64,000 nt of DNA from Cryptomeria japonica (lineage: Eukaryota; Streptophyta; Pinopsida; Cupressales; Cupressaceae). Shown here in pieces: positions 12,701 to 25,570 of the stretch (positions are counted from its first letter, which is position 1; each line of letters begins with the position of its first letter). The notes beneath the pieces were generated by a model that had not been told where the DNA came from, ran no database searches, and saw nothing but the letters and a program-made list of their open reading frames with translations. The stretch covers positions 475,474,573-475,538,572 of the forward strand of contig NC_081409.1 of assembly GCF_030272615.1 (NCBI RefSeq), read 5' to 3'. The translations under genes were made by a program, and so were the position numbers.

Positions 12701-13866
12701 TCTTCTTACACTTGAATGCATGATGTCCTTCTCCTCCACATTTATAGAAGGTTCCTCTAAATTTTCTCTTGTCTTGTCTTCCAAAGTTCTCATTCCGGTA
12801 ACCATTCGGCTCTCTCCTTCGGTAAAAGTTTCTATCATCCTTTTGATATGAATTACCTTCTTTGTTCACCTCCTTGTCCTTGTTCTAATCTATACTAGTT
12901 CCTCTTCCTCCTTGAAATCTTCCTTCGGTAAACCTTCCACCTCTTCCTCTTGCCTTTGCTCATGTCTTTTGTTTAGCTTATCTTCTACCTTTATGGAATA
13001 CTCGTAAGCCTCTTCAACACTCTCCAATTTGATAAAAATTAGTTTATCTTGTATAGACATCAACAATCAGTTCAAATATCTTGCAACTTTTTCAACTTCA
13101 TCATCAACATGTCTAGATCTAATATTCAACTTGTAAAATGCTTCAGTGTACTCCTTCACACTAGATTCCATCTGTCTCAAATTCTGCAACTTCCAGAACA
13201 TATTCACTATATAATCAGCTAGTATAAACTTTGACTTCAACTTAGAAAGCATTTGATCCCATGTCTTAATCTTCTATTTTCCTCTTCTCTATCTATCAAC
13301 TTGCAAATGCTCCCACCAAAGAGATGCATAACCTTTCAACCGAGTACAGGCATATTTCACCTTCCTCTCTTCTGTAGTGCTTTCAAAATCAAAATACTTC
13401 TCCATCTCTGAGATCCAATCCAGCAATTCATCTGAATCTAACTTCCCATCATATTCTGGTGGGGTAAAATGAGGTTTAGTATTCACCCTACTCAAAACCC
13501 TCAAAAACCTTTCCTCATCTGGATCAACTGCTGGTGGTTTTGCTTATTTTTCCAAGGCTTCTTCTCCTTCATCTTTGCTTATATCTTTTATATGTCAACC
13601 TCTTCTTTGGGATATCTCCATGGCTTCCAACCAAGCTATTATACCTCGCAACATCTCCATCATAGTGGGGTCTGCATTCCCATGCGCTCCACCATTCCTA
13701 GCTCCTCTTCGTGTCATCATTCATGTTGGTCCTTTGTAATTATAGGTCGGATCTATAATTTTCTAGCCTACAACAAAATTTTAGGAGATGCAACTGGTGC
13801 AGGAGCACCCTTCCAAACTCTTCCTCTTTCTTGGTTTTGTTGTTGTTATGCTTCTTTTGAAGCCAT
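12701..13866 (-). pseudogene. Gypsy gag (decayed)
   Basis: The first codon is the ATG at 13866 (MASKEA..QQQNQ). The capsid-like core at 13067-13504 shows PPEYDGKLD, EKYFDFES, RLKGYASLWWE and LQNLRQMESSVKEYTEAFY, the usual gypsy gag pattern. The zinc knuckle at about 12710-12745 reads YKCGGEGHHAFKC. The first cysteine of the CCHC set is lost (Phe in its place), so nucleic-acid binding would be damaged. Stops are mostly TAG or TAA at expected Gln or Trp sites. Confidence 0.82.
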
Positions 13867-15402
13867 TGTACATAAAATAAAGAGCCATGTGCTCATTGGT
13901 CATAGTTAAGGTCCTAGTTGAGTCCTTAGGCTCTTAAGTCAAGATTGAGGATTTCTTGGAAATAGAGGGTATGTATGCTTTTGAGGAGTTTAGGGGTCCT
14001 TCATAGCATGGTGGTGTCCTTAGGTTTTCCCAATGTGGGTCTAGGAGTCAAGAAAAGCAACATTGGGAAAGTTGCTCAAAAGTTGCATGACAACTTTTAA
14101 AAGTTGTCAAGCAACTTTTCCACCATGAGGTCAAAACCTTTAGTTTGGCATGGACAACCCTAATATGGGCACATAGAACAAGGAGAGGGTAGTATAAGTT
14201 TTTCCAAACCCTAAGTTAATGGGTTGGATGTTAGATATTGTGCGGCCCAAGCAAAGTGACCTGACTGAGACTGAAAATTGGTTACCAGTCGATTTGAATG
14301 AAACAACCAAGCAAGTTAATGGATTGATTTGCATGCAAAACTGTGTGAAATTTTTCCTATGGTGTAAATAATTTCATTTTGAGCAATTAGATTAGGTTTT
14401 TATTTACAGGTTGTGTGTGTTTGTAAATAGTTTGTAAATTGCCTTCTCACTGTCTAGTTTTGGACTGGTTTGAGCAAATGGATGCATAACTCCATTCCCC
14501 ATTGTGGAATCACCATGAAACCATGGGGAATGAGAGTGCAGACCTTGTACCATATTTCAATGCAAGCAAGGCCCTTGAAAATGTAGGGAGGCCATATAAA
14601 GACCCACTCCTAGGCGAGACTAAACAGTGCCCGGCTAGGAAAGGTCAAGTTGCAGAGGTCTTGGAGAGAAAGGTTGGTCAGAGGAGAGTGCACCCTTTGG
14701 AGGGGGTGTAGAGGAGTGAGTGAAGCATTATTGGTGTGAAGGAGGAGCCACCACCAATCCAAACAAGGTGGCTAAAACTCAAAACATTCACTGTGACCTA
14801 GGCAGACCCTAAAAAACCCTCACAAAACCCTTAAAAACCCCAAAATTCACCCAAGGCACTGTACGACCACTTGGAGGCCCAGAAATAAAGAAATCCTTGA
14901 GCCCTTTCCAAATTAATGGTAGTCCATTTTCGGAGTTTGGGTATTTTGTGCATCGTTTGTGAGAGGGAGCCCTAAAGGATCGGGTAGGAGGCCTAATTGG
15001 TCCTAATCCTTGTAGCCCTATTTGAAGGCAAAAACACAAAATAGTGAAATCGGTAAGGGGTTGGAATCTTGAAACCTCTTGGGGGCACATGAATGGGTGT
15101 AAAAACCATGAAATTGACCTAACATAACCTTGCTAAGACCTTGGAAGGTGTGGAACAAGCCTAGCCCTTATTAGCCATAGTAAGGGGTTTTGAGACTCAT
15201 GAGTAGGCGAGACCTTAGGAGCAGCAGTGCAACTCATTGGTGGGTGGATTGGGAAAGGTAAAGGGATTCCTCAAGAAAGGGAATTCCTAGAGACCCTAGG
15301 GTGTGGAGAGAACACCAAGTGATCCAAGGGAAGGATCCAAGAGCATAGACTAGGCTAGTCTATCCCAAACCCCAACCCATCAGCAACCTTTAGAACGAAA
15401 CT
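13867..15402 (-). other. Gypsy 5' untranslated leader
   Basis: About 1.5 kb between the primer-binding site and gag, with no gag-like coding. It contains a 93-codon open frame at 14809-15090 with no recognisable domain, taken as chance, and a strong palindrome listed separately. Confidence 0.6.
14078..14119. repeat. 42-bp near-perfect palindrome
   Basis: Two 21-bp arms with no loop and one mismatch. The central 20 bp (GACAACTTTTAAAAGTTGTC) is a perfect palindrome. It lies in the gypsy leader, where retroviral RNAs carry dimerisation and packaging signals. Confidence 0.85.
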
Positions 15403-15416
15403 TCACTCTGATACCA
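15403..15416 (-). promoter_or_regulatory. Primer-binding site, initiator Met tRNA type
   Basis: The minus strand reads TGGTATCAGAGTGA, two bases inside the 5' LTR. The first 11 bases match the complement of the plant initiator Met tRNA 3' end. Confidence 0.88.
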
Positions 15417-15418
15417 CT

Positions 15419-16198
15419 TGAAGCAGTCACTGGTGAGGGGGGACCTCAAAGAGATCAATCTGGACACATTAGCAAGAGTAAACACAATGGAAGCACAAAG
15501 ATATGATGGAGGAAATGCAGGAACATATTTTTTTATTTCATGAAAATTGATTACAACCAACCGGTAACAACTAGGTTACAACATAACTGGCTCACAAGTC
15601 TGGTAGAACATACAAAATAGGTCACAATCGGGACCTTGAATCTTGAGATCTATCTTCTACTCTTAGTCTCGCTACCTAATTATTCTATTTATTACATTCT
15701 AATGTGCAATTGCAATTATATATACAATCCAAAGGATCCAGTCGGCCCAAAAGGGATCAAAACCCGAAGAACATGACCTAACGTGTAAAATAAACAAGGT
15801 CAGCCTCCACCAAGAGATTCCTCTAGAAAATAAAAAGGATGAAATGTAGATCATGGGAAAAGGTTGGCCACACACCAAGGAACATTAGAATCAACGCCCA
15901 ATGCTCCACAAGCTTCAGAAGGGTTTCCGATAGATCACCAAAAATAGGTCCAAGAAACTGGTAACAAGAAACTGTCGAGGAAACCGATAGCGATATCGTG
16001 CTAGAAAATGATCCAAATGCAATGTGGTCTGGAAATAAGAAATATGATCAAGTCTTCAAGTAGAATCCAACTCCACAGGATTTGGTGAGCCAAAACCGGG
16101 ACACACAAAAAAGAAAAAATGCAAATAGAAAGCAAAATAGAAAGAAAATGTTTTTGGTTGATGCAAGATTGCTATGAACCAGGGATGCTCCTGCATTA
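15419..16198 (-). repeat. 5' LTR of the gypsy element
   Basis: Matches 9119-9903. On the minus strand it begins TAATGCAGGAGCATCC (the canonical TG has become TA) and ends ...GACTGCTTCA. A TATATA run near 15719 is the likely U3 TATA box. Confidence 0.9.
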
Positions 16199-16203
16199 GT
16201 TAG
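16199..16203. repeat. Target site duplication, right copy (GTTAG)
   Basis: Exact repeat of 9114-9118. Confidence 0.9.
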
Positions 16204-19200
16204 TATCAATGAATCACTCAGCATCAAAAAAATAAAACAATAAGGCATCGAACTCCAACAGGATCATAGGCCTCCTTATGATATTAAAATTTTTTAAATC
16301 ATGGGCTTAGGATACTTTCTAGATGTTACTATTTTTCCTTGGATTGGATAGTAATAGGGAAGTGGGTGCAAGCCTCCTTGAAATTTAATATAATATCCAA
16401 TTTGCTAGTCCACCAACTAAATATAGATTTATTGAGAATGTTGCAAAAACAATTTGCATTGACTAAAGGAGGTTCCACTAAGACTTTCAGGTTCACATCC
16501 TACATGTGCTATTTATTTCTATAGAAATATAGTTAAAAATATATGGAAATGGGCAACAAACTTGAGATTACATTCCATAAGACTGATGGTATTCCACTTC
16601 CAGTATATGAGTGGACCCATAAGATAAGAATGCATGGTAATAAGAGGAACTATAAATATTTTGTAGACTACTTTTTTGCTCCATTGTATGAAGCAATTAC
16701 AAGTACTCCAATGCCTCGATTGCCTAGTTCTTGTAGAAATTGCATTCAATTGGGATCACAAATACAACTGGTTGATTGGTACTTAATGGAAGATTTTATT
16801 GTGCTAAGATTTTATGGATCAATTGGAAACAACCCTAAAAACTTCCCATTCATGTCACAAAGAGGGTTTTTGCATTGGAATATGTATGACAACTAAGTAG
16901 TATAGCTGACATATACTTCCAAAAATATAGTAAGAAGTCCATATTTCATTCATTACCTTTCTCATGTGGAGGGTTCACAATTGACAGAAAAGCATTCAAA
17001 TTTGTAAAGTCTTTTTTTTTTAATTTTTAATTTTGAATTTGTCAATCACTGGTAGTATGACCCATGTGATGTTATCAAACAAATAATTTTAGCCAATCAC
17101 AAGAAAGAAAGTTTAATTCAACATGAAAGTAAACCCATGCTAGAAAGATTGAAAAACAAGAACTGTTAGGAAGAGGTCAAAAAAATAATAGAGGAAATAG
17201 TCACTGAGACGAGAGTTTCTTTTGATTAGATGTCAGTAAAAATAATGAAATTGCACCAACATAAAGCACCAGATATGCCAATGAATAGCTACAAAAATTT
17301 CTATACAAGAGCTTCCAAACCATGTACAATACAAAAAATACCAGAGGGACTAGAAAAAGCTTGTATTGATAAAGAATGGACATTATCAAAAATCACTTAG
17401 TTCTGGTCTATGAGGAAAAACCTAGGTGATCCAAAGAGTACTACAAATCTTGATGAGATCTCAAAGGATCATGAATTTAGAAAATTGTGGATTAAAGAGA
17501 ATCCTAATGAACATGACAACAAGGATGAAGATGTTGATGATGATTATAATTATGGAACATGATACTGGCACCGGTCAGGTAAAATATGGATACACACCTT
17601 TTGCAAATGAAGCCACAAAACAAAAATATTCTTCAAGGGTAGAAATTGCTGAAAAAATGGGCTATGATGGTGCTACATTGGGATCTACTGGATAAAGAAT
17701 TTTTTTTGTACTAGAAGTAACCCCTAGAGATGTGCATGATAAAGATGGAGTTGGAGCACCAAAACAATCTAAAAGTAAAACTACCAAAGGGGAAACAATT
17801 GCAGAAGGACTAGTTCAATTTGTTTCTACTCAAATTTCAATTCCACAACCTCACACCAATAGATAGAAGAGACAGTCTCTATAGGAGTCTGAACAACTAC
17901 AATATCTCATTGAACAAACCATTAAAAAGAAGAAAAAGATTATGGCAGCTCAAAGTGAAAAGGAATTATTTCCAGAAGTCACCCCTCCAAGTCCATTTTT
18001 AGGTATGACCATGACTCCAAGTAGTTTAGTTTCTCCATTCAATCATTCAATTGTTTCAGCAATCCAAGGTTTTGACCGCACACAATTTGAAGCTGAAATG
18101 CAAAAGAAAAAAGAAATGTGTAAAGAAGGAAAGAAGAAATTGTTAGAGAAAATTTATGTAACTTCAAAGCCTGCAACAACCAGGGTGCTTCCTACATTTT
18201 TTCCAAATAAAGAAATCTTTGAGTACACAATTTTAGTGCTAAGAGTGAACAATAAACTAGAGCATCAAATGGATCTGTCTGAATATGATATGAGCATTGT
18301 TCAAATGGATTTTTTTAAGAATGAAAAATACTAACAAAATCAATGTATTAAAAAGGAACAACCAAGGGGTGTACACGCCATTGCTAAATCTAGAGAGAAC
18401 CAAAAATCAATTGGAGACTCAAATAGATAAGCTCAAGAAAGACTTAGAAAATGAGAAAGCACAAAAGAAAGCAGCAGAAAACAAGTGTAAAGATTTAAAG
18501 AACGGGATAATAAAATTTGGCTCTACATCTTCTAGCCAAGATAATGATCAGGCACAGGAGGAACTGAGTAATATGAAGGAAAAGTTAGATGAACTAAAAA
18601 ATAATTGTGAAAATATGAAGATGAAAGAGCCCATGGGGAAAAAAGTAGAACAAAACCTAGCACAAGCCAATGTAGAAAAGGATGAAAGAAATAAAAAAGG
18701 AGTACACTTACCAAATGAGATTAACAATCTGAAAGATGCTAATGAAAAGTTGACCGAAGCCCTAATGAAAGAAAGGGAGGAAATTGAGTCTTTTACAAAA
18801 AGACTATCTGAAGTATATAGTCCAACAATAAGGCATACAAAACAAAAGATTTGGGGGCAAATAATGAAGATGACCGATCATTTAATTTAAATTAATTCAT
18901 TGTTGGACAAGGTGATGGAACATTTTAAGAAGCTAAAAAAATATGTCACTAACAATAGAGACTTGAAATCAAAAGAGAAAATTGTTTCTCAAATCTTGCA
19001 AAAACTGTACACAGGCAATGATAGCGAATTGGCATCGAAAGATATTCATAACCGCATTGATGGCTCAATAAAGGTATCAAATATAATTCAAAAATATTTT
19101 ACTCTACTTGAAACTGAGGAATATCTAGATCGGGTGGAAATAAGGTTGCGGGGCCTGCATGAAAAAGTTGAATTATTCACAAAGCTTGGTTTGTCGAAGC

Positions 19201-19458
19201 CTTTTGACAAATGCGAAATATATTGAAAATACTCATTTTCAGAAAAAGATGGAGGAGAAGATGAGGAATGATCTAGAGAAGATTCCACTGAATGTAGATG
19301 AGGCACAAGTTTTAGAATCAATCAAACCACTGATATCAGTGAATGAATCATTGATTAATACATTCCAATCAACTTTAGCTATCTGTTATGAATTATCAAC
19401 AAAATTGCAAGTCAGATATAATAAGTTTGAACAACTTCCAATTCCATCAACTCAATAG
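16204..19458 (+). pseudogene. Copy B, 3' part (rest of the unrecognised family member)
   Basis: Continues copy B after the gypsy. Around 16400-16530 the frame reads PPTKYRFIENVAK and DFQVHILHVLF through TAA/TAG codons. At 16543-16896 it gives IPLPVYEWTHKI, then 'LVDWYLMEDFIVLRFYGS' and FLHWNMY, which align with LPV-x-EW, WGSWFYFKD and the FGS region of copy A. An acidic stretch, DNKDEDVDDDYNYG, lies near 17520. A proline/threonine-rich part (PEVTPPSPF) begins at 17942. A long coiled coil follows at 18380-18830 with heptads rich in Lys, Glu and Leu. Helical C-terminal pieces run to the TAG at 19456. At least four frameshifts are present. No catalytic motif was recognised. Confidence 0.6.
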
Positions 19459-20439
19459 TGGAGCATGATAAAGAAGCTACTTGGATGACCCACTTCCAAT
19501 GGACCAGCAGTTACCAGGGGCAAAACAAGTAATTTCTAAATTTTTTAATTTGAAATAGATATTGTACTTTATAAATTAGTAATACTTCTATGTATTAATT
19601 ATTTGGAAAATCAATACAAAACTAAAACCCATTTTTATTGTCTGGGCTTTGAAATAGATATAGATATTGCACTATGTAAATTAGAAATACTTCTATGTAT
19701 TCATTAATTGGAAAATTAATACACTGATACAAAAGTGAGACACATTTTTGGGTTGGTTATATTGTGATTCAAGCATGAGAACAAATAATAATTTATGTTA
19801 TTGCTTTTATAAAAGTATAATTACATATGTAACAATGTTGCTCGCTTTCAAACATAAAATTATATTTACAATTACAATGGAGGAAAATTTTGTTTTTATC
19901 CAAATTCTCTCTAGGCTCCAAGCTAGAAAAATTGATTGATTGTTCTCACATGATCAATGTAACTATCACAACTTGAACGTTCTATTACTGTCTTCACAAC
20001 AATGCAAAGATTGCCCATTCCATGTTTAATGCAATAAAGCTTGTCCAATGTAACATTCAACATATTCAAGTTTATGACACCATCATTATTAATTCTTCAA
20101 TTTGAACGACAAATAGTAAGGAAAAATCAGTCTTTCAATAAGCACATTTCACCAACTTACCTTTTGCAGTCAAAATTGCAACCATCTCATCTACTAGTAT
20201 TGGCATTTTTTCACATTCTTTCAACAACTTAATTAACAAGACATGGAAATATACTCATCATCATGGAGGATGGTTCCCAACTCATCAAATTTTTCATGAT
20301 CAAGCAAGACTTTTAGAAATTTATTTTGGGGAGACAAACTTTTATGGAGGCATAGCAATCTCACTCATGCCTCTTCTTCGACTTTGATTACATCTCTCAA
20401 TGTTTTATAACACTCCCAAAACTTTTTGGCACTTCCAAT
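19459..20439. other. Unassigned spacer left of the copia element
   Basis: AT-rich. It includes a duplication (19551-19750). Just beside the copia LTR, a minus-strand remnant reads IGSAKKFWECYKTLRDVIK with later stops. That remnant may be an interrupted coding sequence but matches no family I know. Confidence 0.4.
19551..19750. repeat. Tandem duplication, about 105 bp
   Basis: Blocks 'tagatattg(t/c)ac' and 'aatacttctatgtatt' occur twice about 105 bp apart, each followed by 'ggaaaat(c/t)aatac' and 'cattttt'. Confidence 0.75.
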
Positions 20440-21760
20440 TATTGGCAACAACAATGCAGGAAAACTGAGAGAGGGGGCACCAAACTCAACCAAATTAACC
20501 TTAACTTTAGATCTAATCATGAACAACAATAACAGAAATAATCACCACATCAACAACACACATAACACATGGATTTTTGACATGGAAAACTACGTTAAGG
20601 AAAAAACCATGGTGGGAACCTACCCATAATAACTTGATACTCTATAGTAGTATGTGTGAATATTACAATGGGGAATGCACATGCATTCAAGTACACTTCC
20701 TAGAGCTCACTGCTCAAAATAACACAGGGAAACAACCTGAGGAAGGCTCACTTCCTTACAAAGATCAGACAACAATCCATATTATATGAACTAAACGAAT
20801 AGCATCTCCAACTTCCTAGTTACAGTTCTAGTTAACAACAATGTCTGCACAACAACACTTCTCTTCTCTTCCACACTTTTGAATGATAGATTCACGTATT
20901 CTCACATACAAATCATAAATACAACCTTAGACACTTCAGACACACAACTTACATAATTATATCACCTATTTATACAAGTCATCAACCTTGACCTCAAGGT
21001 CGGCTCAACACATAAGACCTAATTAAAAAATTACATCACATGATACATAAATCCATAACCAGACCAATACAATGTCAGTAAGGACATAGCATGGACCTAA
21101 ATAAAATCCTCGAGCACGCAAAACCACTAAATAATTCACCAAGATCATCTGCATCACTCTAGACCATAGAATATGTTGCATAACATGAAGAATACCACCG
21201 GACCAACAAAATCTTCAATAACACACACCATGATCAATGCGGGCCACCAAAACGTGTAGGACACAATCACGGAACATCAACACAGAACGTGAATTCCACC
21301 GCAATCTCTGCAACAACCCGAATAACAATAATCATCATTATTTCATCATCAAAGCCCAAGAATACCAACTGACAAATTGAAAGATATGCTTGCAAAGTTC
21401 CAAATCATGAACCACCCAAATTGAGGACACACATGAACTTCCCAAACACTCCAAAATCTGCACCACATAAAGAATCAATTCTGGAGAAAACCAATCTAGA
21501 AATCATAACTCTGCAATACTGAACCAACAGAAAAACCAACCACTACATCGGAGCACATAGCTTGACAAAATCACCTTCTGGAACACTGAAACTCATACTG
21601 AATCAACTAGAGATAAGTATCTCAAAACCCATCAAATCGTATCAGTAAATCTGTAATAGATCACCCAATCCAACTCTCTACAACAAACCAATTCTCTACA
21701 ACATGGGAATATGTTAACATCAATGACAACAACATATCCCAAAAACTCTAATATCTAACA
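20440..21760 (-). repeat. 3' LTR of the copia element
   Basis: About 1.32 kb, matching 26308-27645. On the minus strand it begins TGTTAGATATTAGAG. A clear TATAAATAG box lies at 20966-20974 (minus). Confidence 0.88.
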
Positions 21761-21774
21761 ATCTCACCCTTTGG
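21761..21774 (-). promoter_or_regulatory. Polypurine tract of the copia element
   Basis: The minus strand reads CCAAAGGGTGAGAT directly before the 3' LTR, close to the usual copia AAAGGGGGAGAT. Confidence 0.8.
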
Positions 21775-22111
21775 CATTGATGGAAACATATGAATGTGAA
21801 AAACAATCAATGCAAAGAAAGAAATTATCAACTCTAGCAATCTCCCCCTTAGATCATACATAGCTCATCTGCAATAGATAGATAAGACATTTTTTCATAT
21901 GAATCTCTCCTCCTTTGACAACAATGCCAAAGACACATACAAGTCATTATGTTCTCACTCTAATAATCTCTCCCACTTTCAAACAAAAACTCACAAATTT
22001 AATCAACTGAACTACACATTGACTACTCCCTCAGAGCAACAACACCCATTCATCAATCTAGATAACAAGATAAGACAATGAAGTCCACCGAATCGATGCA
22101 ACTCAATGGAT

Positions 22112-22900
22112 CTAGTTCACAGCAAGAGGGGCAATCACCCCTAAACTCTCTCTCAGATATACAAATGTATCTATAGGAAAATACTTTGTAAATATATCTG
22201 CAATTTGTTCCTTTGTAGATACATACTCCAATCTAACTTCTTTCTCATTCACCTTCTCTCTCAGGAAATGAAACTTGATTGATATATGCTTTGTCTTAGA
22301 ATGCAACACCAGATTCTTAGAGATATTGATAGCGCTAGAATTGTCATAATATATAATAGTAGGCTCATTATAAACAACTCCAATATCCTTTAGCATCTAC
22401 TTCATCCAAAGTTCATTAGTACAGTTGCTAGCAGCAACAATGTATTCAGCTTCTGCAGTAGATAAATAAATAGAATCTTGCTTCTTACTTGACCAAGCAA
22501 CCAACTTCTTTCCCAAAAATAATGCTCCACCCGTAGTTCTCTTCTATTCATCAACATCACCTTCCCAATCAACATCAGTATAAGCATTTAAAGTGAAATC
22601 ATCATTCTTCGGATACCACAGACCATAATCAACTGTTCCTTTCAAGTATCTGAGTGTCTTCTTTATAGAAGTAACATGACTTTCCTTAGGATCAACCTAA
22701 AATCTTGCAACTAGACATATAGTATTTATAATGTTAGGTCTTGTCTAAGTCAATATTGCATTCCACCAATCATAGATCTATACAAGGTCTACTTAGCCTA
22801 TGGAGATTCATCATCTTTTGTCATCTTGCATCCAGTCACCATAGGAGTTCCAACAGATTTGGAATCATCTAACCCAAACTTCTTTAGAAATTTCTTCATA
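22112..22900 (-). pseudogene. Copia RNase H and C-terminal end of RT (decayed)
   Basis: The last 94 codons (22112-22396) read PTIIYYDNSSAI, HSKTKHISIKFHFLRE and EQIADIFTKYFP, the standard copia RNase H end. Upstream, in another frame, are the W-E-G-D-V-D, TTGGALFLG and STAEAEYIVAA patterns, including the catalytic acidic positions of the D-E-D set. Frameshifts separate the blocks. The enzyme would digest the RNA strand during reverse transcription. Confidence 0.85.
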
Positions 22901-23780
22901 TACTTAGATTGAGATATGAAAATGCATTTATCAATCTGTGTTATTCACAATCCCAAAAAGAATTTTATCTCACCTATCACAGACATCTCAAATTCTTTTT
23001 GCATATCATCAGCAAACTTCTTACTGAAATCATCATCTCCTCCAAAAATAATATCATCAACAAAGACTTCAACAATCAAAATATTATCATTATTAATCTT
23101 GAAGTACAAATTAATATTAGCAGTACCTTTACAGAATCCCAACTTCATCAAATACATGTCCAATCTAGTGCACCAAGCTCTAGGGGCTTGTTTAAGTCCA
23201 TACAATGCTTTCTTCAATCTGCATACCATGTCTTCTTCATTTGTCAATGAAAATCCAAATAGTTGCTCAATCTAGACCTCCTCTTCCAATTCACCATTCA
23301 AAAAGGTTGACTTCACATCCATCTAATATACCTTGAATTTCTTATGAGCAGCACATGCAAGAAATAGTCTAATAGCTTCAGTTCTAGCTACCGAAGAAAA
23401 GGTCTCAAAACAAATACCTTCTATTTGTGAATATCCCTTACATACCACTCTTGATTAGTTTTTAACTTCTCCATCTTCATTCAACGTATTTTGATGCACC
23501 CATTTAGTACCAATTACATTCTTGTCCTTTGGTCTCAGAACAAGTTCCCATGTTTTGTTCTTCTCAATCTGATCTAACTCTTCTTCCATAAATTTTACTC
23601 AATTTTCATCTTTACAAGCTTCAGCAACATCTTTAGGCTCAATTTCAAAAATCAAACATGTCTCTTCAGCAAGAATTCTTCTCCTAGTCATCACACCTTT
23701 ATTTTTATCACCAATAATCTGATTTTCTAAATGATTTAGTCTTACATACCTTGGTCTCTTTTGATTATTCTAATTTTCTG
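22901..23780 (-). pseudogene. Copia reverse transcriptase (decayed)
   Basis: 22945-23247 reads EDMVCRLKKALYGLKQAPRA, then 'LDMYLMKLGF' and the catalytic EVFVDDIIFGG, ending IGEIKFFLGL. This is textbook copia RT, with the F-V-D-D motif intact. The upstream part, to about 23780, holds remnants of the N-terminal RT fold broken by several stops. Confidence 0.88.
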
Positions 23781-24800
23781 GCTCTTCAACTTCATCATTG
23801 GTAGCAACATTTGCACTCACTATCTCTACCGAATCACTCTGCTCCATGCTTTGACTCTTCACTTGCTTTGTAGTCTTGATTATCAGACTCATATCTGATG
23901 CTATGATTTTCTTCTAATGACTCTCATAAACTTTCACATTCACACTTTCCATTATTTTTCACAGTCTCTTGTTGTAACACTGGTAGGTTTTTCTCTTAGT
24001 ATAATATCCCAAAAATATTCCTTCATTGCATCTTGCATCGAATTTTCCTATATCCTCATCTCTTTTGATATAACATTTTCTTCCAAAGATTCTAAAATAT
24101 CTAACTATAGGAACATGACCAAATCATAGCTCATAAGGGGTCTTATCAGAATCACCTTTTATATGCACCCAGTTGAATGTGTATACAGTAGTGCTAACAG
24201 CTTCTCTCCAATAGATATGCAGAACATTCCCTTCAATCATCATAGTTCTAGTAGCATCAACAACAATCTTGTTCTTCCTTTCAACAACTCCATTTTGCTG
24301 AGGGGTTCTTAGAGAAGATAACTATCTTTGGATTCCATTCTCTTCACAAAATGAATTAAACTCACCAGAGGTGAATTCTCCTTCTTTGTCATACCTTAGG
24401 CAGTTTAGCTTCAATCTTGTTTTTCTCTCCACTTTAGCTTTGAATATTTTGAAATTCTCTTGTGCTTCATATTTCTCCCTTAGAAAAGTGACCCACATCA
24501 TCCTAGAATAGTCATCAATCAACAACATAAAATATTTGTCTACCTACAAGATTCTCAGTCTAGAAAGTCCACATAAATCAATATGCACAAGATCTAATAA
24601 CCCATTAGATGTATACAGTTTTCTCTTGAATGAAATTCTTGTTTATTTTCCCAATTGTATTCTTTACATACCGGATTAGTAGGCTTCACTATCTTAGATA
24701 GATCTCTAATAGCTTGAGTAGAACTAATCTTAATCATGCAGTCAAAGTTAACATGACACATTATCCTATGCCACAACCAACTCTCATCAATCTAAGAAAT
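23781..24800 (-). pseudogene. Copia integrase (decayed)
   Basis: 24594-24776 is the pre-integrase region with MWHRIMCHVNFDCM and IVKPTNPVCKE. 24322-24528 gives MLLIDDYSRMMWVTFLREK and a 'EGEFTSGEFNSFCEENGI' block, the D-35-E part of the catalytic core. C-terminal pieces run to about 23900 with a K-x-Y-Q-like end. Two early stops interrupt the core. Confidence 0.85.
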
Positions 24801-25570
24801 CAAATGACTTTTCTCACCAGCATTCGGATGAAAGATATTACCTTTAGTCTTAGTACCTAATGCAATCTCTATAATGGAGCTATTTCAAGATCTTATATTT
24901 CCCATTCTTGAATTGCAAATCATATCCCTTATCAACCATCTATCCAACACTCAAAATGTTATGCTTCAAACCTTCAACATATAAAACATCATCAATATTA
25001 TGCTTACCATCAAGAGAAATAGAACCTGTACCATGGATTACACAAGCTTTGTTGTCTCCAAATCTCACTACACCACCATCATACTTCTTCATATTCACAA
25101 ATTTGCCTTTATCTCTTTTCATGTGATGTGAACAACCAACATCAATCACCCATGCATCTTTCTCATCAATTTTAGTAGCCAAAGCTTTCTCTTCAACAAT
25201 ATAGCTCGTAGAATCAGTAGATACTGAATCATCTTCCTTGATAGTAATGAACACAAATTTATCTCCTGAATTCCCTTTCTTAGACTCCTCATCTATCACA
25301 CCTTCATTAATAGCATAATAAAATTTCTTCTGATATCTATAATTTTGGTTAGGCTTGTAAGGCTTATCATACTTTGACACTCTTTTTTCTTTATCGAGAC
25401 CCCTACAAGCAAAATGACCAATCTTATTGCAAGAAAAAAATTTCAAAGGTAACTTCCCTTCATACTTACCAACTCCCTTAGGAAATCTTCTGGCAATAAG
25501 TACTTCAAGCTCTTCCAATTCTCTTTCCTGTTCTTCCATCTCTCTCTTTTCTCTTTCATATCTAGACACC
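24801..25570 (-). pseudogene. Copia protease and gag end (decayed)
   Basis: One frame at 24940-25569. It starts with a charged gag tail (EREKREMEEQERELEELE), then a zinc knuckle with CNKIGHFACRG that lacks the standard spacing. It ends with the protease DAWVIDVGCSHHMKRDKGKF, 'VRFGDNKACVIHGTG' and VEGLKHNILSVG. The active-site triad, normally Asp-Ser-Gly, reads Asp-Val-Gly, so the protease is probably dead. Confidence 0.85.

Larger units (their letters stand above)
9119..16198 (-). mobile_element. Ty3/gypsy LTR retrotransposon with chromodomain (decayed)
   Basis: A complete LTR-to-LTR insertion read on the minus strand. It has LTRs at 15419-16198 (5') and 9119-9903 (3'), a primer-binding site complementary to initiator Met tRNA, a long leader, gag with a zinc knuckle, protease, reverse transcriptase with YLDD, an integrase remnant and a C-terminal chromodomain, all in gypsy order. 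The 5-bp GTTAG target duplication is perfect. Coding regions carry many stops, some frameshifts, and an internal deletion near 11015 that removed RNase H and the integrase zinc-binding part. The LTR pair is roughly nine-tenths identical by eye, so the insertion is old. It splits copy B of the unrecognised family. Confidence 0.93.

Noticed and set aside
14809-15090. 93-codon open frame in the gypsy leader
   Set aside because: No domain, and it lies in the untranslated leader. Long open frames occur by chance in this G-rich stretch.
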